A stretch of DNA of 40,395 nucleotides, from the NCBI GenBank assembly GCA_030019415.1, contig JASEEX010000001.1:1-40395 (forward strand). Direction: 5' to 3'. The first letter of the stretch is position 1; each line of letters begins with the position of its first letter. The DNA is from Thermodesulfovibrionales bacterium. GTDB taxonomy: Bacteria; Nitrospirota; Thermodesulfovibrionia; Thermodesulfovibrionales; SM23-35. The position numbers were made by a program, and so were the translations under genes. Below the pieces are notes generated by a model. That model was not told the origin of the DNA. It made no database searches and saw only the letters and a list, made by a program, of their open reading frames with translations. Shown piece by piece: positions 1 through 7,551 of the stretch.

Positions 1-7
1 TTTTTAA

Positions 8-502
8 ATGAGGCAACGATTCAGTTTTATATAGATTTTTGATGAGGCAATTCGCAGGATAGGCAGCAGGGTAATAAAGAGGTATGACACCCCCAGAACT
101 CCTTACAGAAGGATTTTAGAATCTCCGCATTTATCTGAAGAGAGTAAAGAAAAATTGAGGAAACAATATGCTAAACTTAACCCTGCGGAATTAAAGAGAC
201 AGATAACAAAGCTTCAGAACAAATTGCTAAGATGAGGATCATTGAAAGAGAGATTGAGAAGACAGACATTAAATGAGAATAAGTCTAAGACGGCATGTTT
301 AAGGGGATACTTAGGTATGGGTTGGTCTGAGAAAATAGATTCTGTAGCATTTGGCGAAGCCGGTCTCACAGATTTAACCTCTAAATATGCTTTTTCAGAT
401 AATCTTGAACCTAATGAGGATAGAAAAACAGAATTGGTTGGAGTAGATTTTACATGAGGCAACGAATAGTCATTTCGTGTAGATTTTTACGTGAGGCAAC
501 AG
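8..502. repeat. Direct repeats with TGAGGCAAC core around the transposase remnant
   Basis: Four same-orientation copies of the core TGAGGCAAC (one copy ends CAAT) lie at about 9-17, 43-51, 455-463 and 492-500. Three are preceded by a TAGATTTT-type block (32-40, 444-450, 480-487). Spacing within pairs is about 34 and 37 bp, and the pairs bracket the transposase tail. They look like multi-site transposase-binding ends, but both ends have the same orientation, which is not normal for terminal inverted repeats. The 290 bp between the transposase tail and the right-hand repeats holds nothing I can assign. Confidence 0.6.
35..235 (+). pseudogene. C-terminal remnant of an IS481-like transposase
   Basis: This open frame has no start codon; in-frame stops lie just upstream (tag at 32-34) and at 233-235. 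From about position 56 it reads RIGSRVIKRYDTPRTPY and continues to LNPAELKRQITKLQNKLLR. This resembles the C-terminal tail of IS481-type (rve-fold) transposases as I remember them. The DDE catalytic core is absent, and the sequence upstream is repeat DNA instead of transposase coding sequence, so the element has lost most of its interior. It sits between two pairs of TGAGGCAAC direct repeats. Family assignment is by recall of the tail pattern, so it is moderate. Confidence 0.55.
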
Positions 503-527
503 GCTTATCACTCCTTTAAAATTTAAT

Positions 528-1313
528 ATGAGTCTTTTTAATAAAATAGTGGAGAAGAAGAAAGAAAGACTGGACTTTTTAAAGACAAAAGTCCCTTTAA
601 AGGAGATTAAATCAAGGGCATCAGATATTGAAAGACCAGGGGATTTTAAGGCTGCCTTGAAAAGAGATTCTGGCCCCATCAAGCTTATTGCAGAGATTAA
701 AAAAGCCTCTCCATTAAAAGGCGTTATAAGGCAAGACTTCGATCCTGTTACTATAGCATCTATTTATGAAAACAAGGCTGTTGATGCAATTTCCGTCCTT
801 ACAGAAGAAGACTATTTTCAAGGGAAGCTCGAATATCTGCTGGAGGTAAAGAGGGTAACTAATAGAGCGCTCTTGAGAAAAGACTTTATCTTTGATGAGT
901 ATCAGATTTATGAGTCAAAGGCAAATGAGGTTGATGCTATTCTGTTAATTGCTTCCATACTCGATAAGAACCAGGCTGCAGAATACCTTCACCTTGTAAA
1001 GGAGCTCGAATTATCTGCGCTTTTTGAGGTACATGATTTTAAAGAACTCGAAATGGCACTCCTGATAGACACAGATATAATTGGTATCAACAATAGAGAC
1101 CTGAAGACATTATCCCTCGATATTAATACTACCTTTGAACTTAAAAAAGAAATCCCTCTTAATAAGATCGTTGTGAGCGAGAGCGGTATAACTACAAGAG
1201 AGGACGTTAAAGGACTTGAAGATGCGGGTATTGATTCTATGCTGGTGGGGACAGCCTTCCTGGAGGCAGAGGACATAGGAAAGAAGATTGACGAGTTAAT
1301 GGGGAAAGGGTGA
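528..1313 (+). CDS. trpC: Indole-3-glycerol phosphate synthase
   Basis: This enzyme closes the indole ring from CdRP (1-(2-carboxyphenylamino)-1-deoxyribulose 5-phosphate) in tryptophan synthesis, in the cytoplasm. The 261-residue length is normal for a stand-alone TrpC. Family motifs are clear: IAEIKKASPLKG (residues 54-65, with E56 and K58 in the catalytic positions), LLRKDFIFDEYQ with K118, and FEVHD with E167. The C-terminal SESGI phosphate-binding segment is present. It is followed by trpF after 9 bp, so the two are co-transcribed. No strong ribosome binding site precedes the ATG. The rest of the trp pathway (trpE, G, D, A, B) is not in the window, and IS debris lies directly upstream, so a larger trp operon may have been split here (inference). 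Confidence 0.96.
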   Translation: MSLFNKIVEKKKERLDFLKTKVPLKEIKSRASDIERPGDFKAALKRDSGPIKLIAEIKKASPLKGVIRQDFDPVTIASIYENKAVDAISVLTEEDYFQGKLEYLLEVKRVTNRALLRKDFIFDEYQIYESKANEVDAILLIASILDKNQAAEYLHLVKELELSALFEVHDFKELEMALLIDTDIIGINNRDLKTLSLDINTTFELKKEIPLNKIVVSESGITTREDVKGLEDAGIDSMLVGTAFLEAEDIGKKIDELMGKG

Positions 1314-1322
1314 TAAAATTGT

Positions 1323-1940
1323 ATGCAGGTTAAGGTCAAGATCTGTGGCATAACAAATCTTAATGATGCGTTGGCTGCAGTTGATTCTGGAGCAGATGCC
1401 TTAGGTTTCGTATTTTTTGAAGGAAGTCCCCGTTATATTCCACACGACGAAGCATATACAATAATCAAAGAACTTCCCTCGTTCACAACAACGATAGGAG
1501 TCTTTGTTAATGAGAAAACCAAGCAGATAGAAAAAATAGTAGGCCTGACCGGTATCGATGTTGTCCAGCTCCATGGCGATGAAACCCCTGAGATGTGCGA
1601 CATTTCAAGACGTATAATAAAGGCTATAAGGGTAAAATCCCTTGAAAGCCTTGACCCCCTCAAAAATTATAAAGATAAGGTCTCTGCATTTTTACTAGAT
1701 ACATTCACGCCTGAAATTCTTGGCGGTACAGGCCAGATGTTTAATTGGGATATTGCTGTAGAAGCCAAACAGTTTGGCAGGATTATCCTTGCAGGGGGTC
1801 TGACGCCTGATAACATTGCTGATTCTGTGAGACGTGTAAGACCCTACGGAGTGGATGTAAGCAGCGGTGTTGAGTCAGAAAAAGGGAAGAAAGACCATGA
1901 AAAGATGAAGTTATTTATCGAGAGGGCAAAGGGAGCGTAA
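1323..1940 (+). CDS. trpF: Phosphoribosylanthranilate isomerase
   Basis: TrpF performs the Amadori rearrangement of phosphoribosylanthranilate, supplying the substrate of the preceding trpC product. It is a 205-residue single TIM barrel of standard length. The catalytic pair is visible: Cys8 in KICGITN and Asp126 in LLDTFTPE. The glycine-rich phosphate loops GGTGQMFNW and LAGGLTPDN and the terminal VDVSSGVE segment are all intact. It lies 9 bp after trpC and ends 8 bp before the stop codon of queF, which is on the other strand, so the two transcription units converge with almost no room for a terminator. Confidence 0.96.
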   Translation: MQVKVKICGITNLNDALAAVDSGADALGFVFFEGSPRYIPHDEAYTIIKELPSFTTTIGVFVNEKTKQIEKIVGLTGIDVVQLHGDETPEMCDISRRIIKAIRVKSLESLDPLKNYKDKVSAFLLDTFTPEILGGTGQMFNWDIAVEAKQFGRIILAGGLTPDNIADSVRRVRPYGVDVSSGVESEKGKKDHEKMKLFIERAKGA

Positions 1941-1948
1941 AAAGGCAG

Positions 1949-2350
1949 TTATTCGTCATTAGTCATTAGTTTTGAATCTGAGCAAACCCTTACAATTGTT
2001 TTTACATTCCCCCTCGGATTGAAATCTCCAATGACCTCCAAGAATCTTGGTTTCAGTCCCTTTTCGAGTTCTGAGTATATTTTATTGGTTACCTCTTCGT
2101 GAGACATATAAATGTTACGAAAGGAATTCAGGTAAAGTTTAAGGGATTTAAGCTCAACAATCTTCTCATCAGGCATATAATTTATCTTAATGGTCGCAAA
2201 ATCAGGGTATCCAGAGCGTGGGCATAAGCATGTAAACTCAGGAAAACTGATATTAATCTCATATTCGCGCCCGGGGTGGGGGTTATTCCATATCTCTAAT
2301 GTACTCTCCTTTATTGCTTCTTCTCCGTATTTCATGAGAAAATCTAACAT
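1949..2350 (-). CDS. queF: NADPH-dependent 7-cyano-7-deazaguanine (preQ0) reductase
   Basis: QueF reduces the nitrile of preQ0 to preQ1 in queuosine biosynthesis. This is the short, unimodular type (133 residues). The thioimide-forming cysteine is Cys43 in [14 protein letters not shown], with the conserved Asp50. The substrate-binding motif ELKSLKLY is at 66-73, and the C-terminal GDFNPRG segment is normal. The last residues (SKLMTNDE) are coded by heptamer repeats of the tgactaa type (1953-1973), so the tail is a recent repeat-derived extension. Start choice is uncertain: Met1 and Met6 both lack a clear ribosome binding site. It is transcribed divergently from yajC. Confidence 0.93.
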   Translation of the reverse strand: MLDFLMKYGEEAIKESTLEIWNNPHPGREYEINISFPEFTCLCPRSGYPDFATIKINYMPDEKIVELKSLKLYLNSFRNIYMSHEEVTNKIYSELEKGLKPRFLEVIGDFNPRGNVKTIVRVCSDSKLMTNDE

Positions 2351-2397
2351 CTAATATATAAAATTGTAAAGCCTCGGTAAATCCTTATACAGGTGGG

Positions 2398-2426
2398 TTG
2401 ATAAAAATATATAAAGTAGTTATATT
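2398..2426 (+). promoter_or_regulatory. Predicted sigma-70-type promoter for yajC-secDF
   Basis: TTGATA (2398-2403) and TATATT (2421-2426) are separated by exactly 17 bp, each matching consensus at five of six positions. The spacer is A/T-rich. A GGGAGGTG ribosome binding site follows before the yajC ATG at 2453. The position in the divergent queF/yajC spacer fits. Confidence 0.65.
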
Positions 2427-2452
2427 ATCTGAAATTTTTCGGGAGGTGTCAG

Positions 2453-2782
2453 ATGCTGATAGATATTGCATATGCAATGGGTCCAAGCCCGCAGGGTGCG
2501 GGTCAAGGTTTAGGAGCATTAGGTAGTATTATCCCCCTTATCCTTATATTCGTTATCTTCTATTTCTTGCTTATCAGGCCCCAGCAGAGAAGGGCCAAGG
2601 AGCACAGAAGAATGGTAGAGAATCTCAAAAAGGGTGATAAAGTTGTCACATCAGGTGGCGTTTACGGTGTTATCGAGGCTGTCGGTGCTAATACCGTTAC
2701 AGTCAAGATCGCTGAAAATGTGAAGGTAAAACTTGGCAAGACATTCATTGCGGCACTCAGGACCCCTTCAGAGGAAGACTGA
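2453..2782 (+). CDS. yajC: Preprotein translocase accessory subunit YajC
   Basis: YajC is the small inner-membrane partner of SecDF in the Sec holotranslocon. The protein has 109 residues. A glycine-rich N-terminus is followed by one transmembrane helix (about residues 25-41), then the signature IRPQQRR, and a compact cytoplasmic domain with KKGDKVVTSGGVYG. The start is supported by GGGAGGTG seven bases upstream of ATG. It is the first gene of the yajC-secD-secF operon; secD follows after 41 bp. Confidence 0.95.
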   Translation: MLIDIAYAMGPSPQGAGQGLGALGSIIPLILIFVIFYFLLIRPQQRRAKEHRRMVENLKKGDKVVTSGGVYGVIEAVGANTVTVKIAENVKVKLGKTFIAALRTPSEED

Positions 2783-2823
2783 TTCGAATCGTGCTGAGAG
2801 GATGACTTTGGAGGTTTAGTTTT

Positions 2824-4446
2824 GTGAAGAAAAAGTTTCTCTGGAGGCTGGCCCTCATAGGTCTGACACTTGTCCTCGCAGTCGTATTTTTCCTCCCTAA
2901 TACCCCAGCATTTAAGTACCTGCCTGATTTGTGGAAGAAGCATATGCCCTCCAAAGGGATTGTACTCGGACTCGATCTTCGAGGAGGGCTTCACCTTGTA
3001 TTTGAGGTTGAAGGAGATAAGGCCGTTGAAATAACCACGGAGAGATATGCCTCAACATTAAAGGATGCGCTTATAAAGAGAAAACTAACAGCTGATGTTA
3101 ATAAAAGTGGGCTCAACATCATAATAAGCCCACCAACCCCTGAGATAAGAAAGGCAATTGAGGAAGACTTCTCTACACTCACACCCCTCGAGGCAGCGGG
3201 GAGGCTTGTATATAAACTTTCTGACAGAGAGGCACGGAGGATAAAAGACAATGCTGCTGACCAGGCACTCGAGACGATTCGTAACAGGATAGACCAGTTC
3301 GGTGTTGCAGAGCCGACCATACACAGGCAGGCCGAAAACGAGATTGTTGTCCAGCTCCCCGGGATCAAAGACCCCAAGCGTGCTATTGACATTATAGGCA
3401 GGACTGCACTGCTCGAATTCAAGCTCGTTGACGATGAGGCTCAGGTAGCAGCAGAGCTTCCCCCATCAATTTTACCTGGCGAGGAAGAGAACCTTCTAAG
3501 GCAGTTTGCTGAAAAGATACCTGAGGGTGACGAAATACTCTTCGAGAGAAAGGTCAATAGAGAGACCGGTGCGGTCAGAAAGATACCCCTCCTTCTCAAA
3601 AAACAGGCAGTCCTTACAGGAGACCTCCTGAACGATGCAAGGGTAAATATTGACCCTGCATATAATGAGCCTTATGTCTCGATCTCATTCAATGCCGCAG
3701 GTGCAAAAATCTTCGAGGAGATAACAGGGGCAAATGTTAAAAAGAGGCTTGCCATAATTCTCGATAATACTGTTTATTCAGCCCCTGTCATACAGGAGAG
3801 GATATCGGGAGGTAATGCCCAGATAACAGGAAGCTTCACAATGGGGGAGGCAAAGGACCTAAGCATTATATTAAGGTCAGGCGCACTCCCTGCACCCCTG
3901 AAGATGCTACAGAATGTTACTGTAGGGCCTTCCCTCGGGAAAGATTCAATAGAGGCGGGAAAGGTAGCGGGTATAATCGCCTCTATAGCTGTTGTGGTAT
4001 TCATGATATTCTACTACAGGCTTTCGGGTGTCATCGCTGACTTCGCACTGCTTCTGAACATAATACTCCTCCTCGGTGCGATGGCATCACTCAATGCAAC
4101 GCTCACCCTTCCTGGCATTGCCGGTATTATACTCGCCATAGGTATGGCCGTTGATTCGAACGTCCTTATGTTTGAGAGGATACGAGAGGAATTGAGAGCA
4201 GGTAAAACACCTGCAGCTGCAGTTGACTCAGGATACAAGAAGGCATTCTGGACAATCTTTGACTCCCATGTCACAACATTGATAACAGCAGCAGTGCTAT
4301 TTCAGTTCGGCACAGGCCCTATAAAGGGATTTGCAGTAACTTTATCCCTCGGCGTTGCCATAAACCTCTTTACAGCCCTTATCGGGACCAAGACCGTTTT
4401 TGACCTTATACTGAGCAGGATAAAGGTTAAGACTCTGAGCATATGA
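2824..4446 (+). CDS. secD: Protein translocase subunit SecD
   Basis: SecD with SecF uses the proton motive force to pull exported proteins through SecYEG. The length, 540 residues, is typical. An N-terminal transmembrane helix (about 7-25) is followed by the LGLDLRGG motif (48-55), a large periplasmic P1 domain, and five C-terminal helices. Those helices carry [22 protein letters not shown], the conserved RND-family region, quoted here as two adjoining parts: [13 protein letters not shown] and VLMFERIRE. Translation starts at GTG 2824, with a GGAGG site (2810-2814) upstream. It overlaps secF by 4 bp (ATGA), indicating translational coupling. Confidence 0.96.
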   Translation: MKKKFLWRLALIGLTLVLAVVFFLPNTPAFKYLPDLWKKHMPSKGIVLGLDLRGGLHLVFEVEGDKAVEITTERYASTLKDALIKRKLTADVNKSGLNIIISPPTPEIRKAIEEDFSTLTPLEAAGRLVYKLSDREARRIKDNAADQALETIRNRIDQFGVAEPTIHRQAENEIVVQLPGIKDPKRAIDIIGRTALLEFKLVDDEAQVAAELPPSILPGEEENLLRQFAEKIPEGDEILFERKVNRETGAVRKIPLLLKKQAVLTGDLLNDARVNIDPAYNEPYVSISFNAAGAKIFEEITGANVKKRLAIILDNTVYSAPVIQERISGGNAQITGSFTMGEAKDLSIILRSGALPAPLKMLQNVTVGPSLGKDSIEAGKVAGIIASIAVVVFMIFYYRLSGVIADFALLLNIILLLGAMASLNATLTLPGIAGIILAIGMAVDSNVLMFERIREELRAGKTPAAAVDSGYKKAFWTIFDSHVTTLITAAVLFQFGTGPIKGFAVTLSLGVAINLFTALIGTKTVFDLILSRIKVKTLSI

Positions 4447-5357
4447 TAGAACTTCTGAAGAAAACAAACATAGACTTCATGGGCAGGAAATATTATGCCT
4501 TTGCTATTTCTGGAATACTTTTGACCTTAGGAATTATTGCGACTATCCAGGTTGCAAGGGGTACAGCCAATTTAGGTATAGACTTCACTGGAGGCACGGC
4601 TGTTCAGATAAAATTTGAAAAAAAACCTGTTACCCTCTATGAGGTGAGGAATACCCTCAGAGACGGCGGGCTTAAGGATTTTGACCTTCAGGACATGCCC
4701 GTAGAAGGGAAGATACTGATAAGGGTTAAGAAGGGAGAGGAGGTCCTCGGTGAATTCTCAGAAAAAATAATATCAATCCTTTCTAAGAGATTCTCTGACC
4801 AGGAACTCACTGTGGACTCCACTACAGAGATAGGACCCAAGGTTGGAGCAAGGCTCAGAAGAGATGCTATGTGGGCTATCCTGGCTGCTACGGCAGGACT
4901 CCTCATTTATATCGCATTGAGGTTTCAGTTCAGGTTCAGCGTAGGCGCAACTGTAGCTACATTGTACGATGTCCTTGTAGTTCTGGGTTTATTTTATATT
5001 ATGAATCGTGAAATAAATCTCGTCATCGTCGCCGCCCTTCTGGCCATTGCAGGCTATTCCCTTACAGATACGGTGGTTGTTTTTGATAGGATCAGGGAGA
5101 ACTTGAAGACAAGGCTCAAGGAACCAATAGAGAGTGTAGTAAACCAGAGTATCAATGAGGTTCTGTCGAGGACCATAATCACATCCCTCACGACCCTTCT
5201 TGCAGCAGCGGCCCTTTTCTTTTTCGGTGGTGAGGTTATCCATGACTTTGCCCTCGCCATTATTATAGGGATAGTGACAGGGACCTATTCATCTATATTT
5301 GTTGCAAGCCCGATAGTGCTACTATGGGGAGGTAAAAGGCCATTTGCTAAGAAATAA
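4443..5357 (+). CDS. secF: Protein translocase subunit SecF
   Basis: SecF is the second half of the SecDF motor, an RND-like six-helix membrane protein. It has 304 residues, a first helix at about 18-38, and the GIDFTGG motif at 45-51. The periplasmic domain runs to about residue 130. The C-terminal helices carry the conserved [12 protein letters not shown] segment, and the helix pair after it is intact. The start ATG overlaps the secD stop. It is the last gene of the operon, and a large palindrome begins 20 bp after its stop. Confidence 0.96.
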   Translation: MIELLKKTNIDFMGRKYYAFAISGILLTLGIIATIQVARGTANLGIDFTGGTAVQIKFEKKPVTLYEVRNTLRDGGLKDFDLQDMPVEGKILIRVKKGEEVLGEFSEKIISILSKRFSDQELTVDSTTEIGPKVGARLRRDAMWAILAATAGLLIYIALRFQFRFSVGATVATLYDVLVVLGLFYIMNREINLVIVAALLAIAGYSLTDTVVVFDRIRENLKTRLKEPIESVVNQSINEVLSRTIITSLTTLLAAAALFFFGGEVIHDFALAIIIGIVTGTYSSIFVASPIVLLWGGKRPFAKK

Positions 5358-5376
5358 TGACCAATTGGACATAGAG

Positions 5377-5499
5377 ACAAAGGAGTGGGATTACCCTTGA
5401 GCGGATTTGAATTCCGATTTATCGGAATTCACCTCGGAGCCCCGCACCATATCATGGTGCGGGGCGAGAATGAGTGAAGGGGTAATCCCACTCCTTTGT
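5377..5499. repeat. Cloverleaf-like nested palindrome between secF and recJ
   Basis: A perfect 20-bp outer stem (5377-5396 with 5480-5499) encloses two independent perfect hairpins. One is GAATTCCGAT / ATCGGAATTC (5409-5418, 5421-5430). The other is GCCCCGCACCAT / ATGGTGCGGGGC (5439-5450, 5454-5465). The result is a three-way junction or cruciform on DNA or RNA. It fills the secF-recJ spacer and ends 13 bp before the recJ ATG. No T-tract follows immediately, so it is not a classical terminator. It could be a non-autonomous mobile palindrome. Confidence 0.9.
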
Positions 5500-5511
5500 T
5501 AAAAAGTAATC

Positions 5512-7272
5512 ATGCATAGGCGATGGCTTGTCAACAGAACCAATTCAGAATATATAATATATTTATCAAAAATTGCATCCATTTCCCCTGTTCTGGCTCA
5601 AATATTGATAAACAGGGGAATAAAGACGCCTTACGAGATATACGATTTCCTTAACCCGAGGATATCAAATCTCTCAGACCCCTTCGAGCTTGTAGGCTTA
5701 AAGACTGCTGTTGAAAGGATAAAAGAGGCATTACGCAGAGGTGAAAAGATCCTCGTACACGGCGACTACGATGCAGATGGCCTCTCTGCTACAGCAATAG
5801 TGGTTTATGCCCTCAAAGGACTTGGATTAGATGTCCATTACTTTATACCCAACAGGATTACCCATGGATATGGATTTAATCTTGCTGGTGTGAAAAAGGC
5901 GAAGGAACTCGGGGTCAAGCTCATAATCACAGTTGACAGTGGGATAACATCCTTTGAGGCAGTAGCTCTATCGAAAAAAGAAGGAATTGATGTGATCATT
6001 ACCGACCACCACGAACCCCTCATCAGTCGGGAGTCCTGGGTCAGAAGTCCTGGGTCAGAAGTCCTGGGTCAGGAGTTTCTACTTCCGGACGCAGTTGCCA
6101 TTATAAATCCTAAACTCTTGACTCCTGACTCTCGACTCTCGACTTTATCTGGTGCTGGGGTCGCATTTAAATTTACTCAAGCATTATCGACGTCTCACGA
6201 TTCACGATTCACGATTCACGAATTTTTAGACCTGGCTGCCATCGGCACAATTGCCGATGTCGTTCCTATTACAGGTGAAAACAGGATTATTGTAAAAGAA
6301 GGATTAAGGCTGATAGAAAATGAGACGAGGCCGGGATTGAAGGCACTGAAGAAGGTTTCTGGTATTGATGAAAGAGAGATTAAATCAGGTCTGCTACCGT
6401 TCACGATGATACCGAGAATGAATGCAGCTGGCAGGATATCAGACGCTAACAATGTTGTAAGACTCCTGCTTACTGATTCAGATGATGAGGCAGCCGAGAT
6501 ATCATTTTGGCTGGATAAACTCAATTCAGAGAGACAGCAGATAGAGGAAGAGGTTTATCGGGAAGCCCTCAACAAGCTCAATGATAAAGGTGTCCGTTCA
6601 GCTATCGTGCTTTCAGGAGAGGGCTGGCATCAGGGTGTTATTGGCATTGTGGCATCTAAAATTGCAGAGATTTTTTACAGACCTACCTTTGTTATTTCCA
6701 AAGGGGGAAGCACAGCTATAGGTTCGGCAAGGAGCATCCCTCCTTTTGACATCTATAAAGGTCTAACAGGCTGCGGAGAACTCCTTACAGGCTTTGGCGG
6801 TCATAAACAGGCTGCAGGGTTTAGACTGAACCCTGAGGATATTTCATCCTTCGAGGAAAGGATTAACCGGATTGTGAAGGAAACCCTTATAGAAGTAGAT
6901 TTTATACCCTCCCTCGAAATAGATGCAGACGTGAACCTATCTCACATAAACTTCAACCTCATAAGAGAACTCAAGACGCTTGAACCTCTTGGATTTGGAA
7001 ACTCCGAGCCGCTCTTGGGTTCAAAAGGGCTCGAGGTTATCAGTCCGAGGATAGTAGGTAATAATCACATGAAGATGAAACTCAGACAGGGGTCCCACTC
7101 CATTGATGCGATAGGGTTTGATATGGCTGCACTTTTTGATACCCTATTGAATATAGTATCAAATTCAACAGGGTCAACCTTGATCGATGCTGCATTCACG
7201 CCATTCATAAATGAATGGGAAGGAGGCAGGGGTCTCCAGCTAAACCTGAAGGCATTCAGGCCAAGCCCTTAA
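5512..7272 (+). CDS. recJ: Single-stranded-DNA-specific exonuclease RecJ
   Basis: RecJ is the 5'-3' single-strand exonuclease of recombination and mismatch/base-excision repair. The DHH phosphoesterase motifs are DYDADG (85-90), VDSG (141-144) and DHHEP (165-169). The DHHA1 domain has the GGHKQAAGF motif, and a C-terminal OB fold follows. The length is 586 residues, near the family norm. The unusual part is residues about 172-236, where three heptamer-repeat tracts are translated (VRSPGSEVLGQE, TPDSRLSTLS and TSHDSRFTIHE). They flank and interrupt the normal sequence after DHH without breaking the frame. The start ATG has no strong ribosome binding site. Confidence 0.94.
   Translation: MHRRWLVNRTNSEYIIYLSKIASISPVLAQILINRGIKTPYEIYDFLNPRISNLSDPFELVGLKTAVERIKEALRRGEKILVHGDYDADGLSATAIVVYALKGLGLDVHYFIPNRITHGYGFNLAGVKKAKELGVKLIITVDSGITSFEAVALSKKEGIDVIITDHHEPLISRESWVRSPGSEVLGQEFLLPDAVAIINPKLLTPDSRLSTLSGAGVAFKFTQALSTSHDSRFTIHEFLDLAAIGTIADVVPITGENRIIVKEGLRLIENETRPGLKALKKVSGIDEREIKSGLLPFTMIPRMNAAGRISDANNVVRLLLTDSDDEAAEISFWLDKLNSERQQIEEEVYREALNKLNDKGVRSAIVLSGEGWHQGVIGIVASKIAEIFYRPTFVISKGGSTAIGSARSIPPFDIYKGLTGCGELLTGFGGHKQAAGFRLNPEDISSFEERINRIVKETLIEVDFIPSLEIDADVNLSHINFNLIRELKTLEPLGFGNSEPLLGSKGLEVISPRIVGNNHMKMKLRQGSHSIDAIGFDMAALFDTLLNIVSNSTGSTLIDAAFTPFINEWEGGRGLQLNLKAFRPSP
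6025..6073 (+). repeat. Heptamer tandem repeat inside recJ (tract 1)
   Basis: Seven consecutive 7-bp units alternate agtcctg and ggtcaga (first unit agtcggg). They are translated in the recJ frame directly after the DHH motif. Confidence 0.85.
6114..6141 (+). repeat. Heptamer tandem repeat inside recJ (tract 2)
   Basis: Four 7-bp units: actcttg, actcctg, actctcg, actctcg. Read in frame within recJ. Confidence 0.8.
6190..6217 (+). repeat. Heptamer tandem repeat inside recJ (tract 3)
   Basis: Four 7-bp units: acgtctc followed by acgattc three times, with a partial fifth. Read in frame within recJ. Confidence 0.8.
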
Positions 7273-7303
7273 AAAGTTTAAAGTGAAAAGTTTTAAAACC
7301 TTT

Positions 7304-7456
7304 ACTAATAAGACCATACTAATAAGACCATAAGTAAGGTCACATTTCTGTAATTATTCTGTCATGCTGGCTTGTCCAGCATCTTTCTTTACAATTCCGA
7401 ACAAGTCGGAAGGATTCCAGACAAGCTGGAATGACACTCAATGTGGTCTTACTTAT
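7304..7456. repeat. MITE-like element with three ACAAG-loop hairpins
   Basis: A tandem duplication of actaataagaccat (7304-7317, 7318-7331) leads into an inverted-repeat pair, ataagtaaggtcacatt (7330-7346) and aatgtggtcttacttat (7440-7456), which match at 15 of 17 positions. Inside are three short hairpins sharing one loop: ATGCTGG-CTTGT-CCAGCAT (7364-7382), TTCCGA-ACAAG-TCGGAA (7395-7411) and ATTCCAG-ACAAG-CTGGAAT (7414-7432). The first loop is the complement of the others. No coding capacity. It occupies the recJ-relA spacer. Confidence 0.75.
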
Positions 7457-7468
7457 GAACTCCTTATT

Positions 7469-7524
7469 AACTCTTAACTCATAATTCATAACTCTTAACT
7501 CTCAACTCTTAACTCTCAACTCGT
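7469..7524 (+). repeat. Heptamer tandem repeat upstream of relA/spoT
   Basis: Eight consecutive 7-bp units of the aactctt / aactctc type end 27 bp before the relA/spoT start codon. A TATAAT hexamer follows at 7541-7546. Confidence 0.9.
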
Positions 7525-7551
7525 CACTACTTCTAAGTTGTATAATAAGTT

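Noticed and set aside
242-457. 71-codon open frame after the transposase tail
   Set aside because: It starts at TTG, resembles no family, and lies in IS debris between repeats. Codon use is no better than on the opposite strand, which is open too.
7469-7524. Heptamer array as a CRISPR-like structure
   Set aside because: Units are contiguous 7-mers without spacers; no cas gene is in the window.
7541-7546. TATAAT directly before the relA/spoT start as a promoter
   Set aside because: It would give a leaderless transcript, and no -35-like hexamer is found 16-18 bp upstream; the region is repeat-derived.
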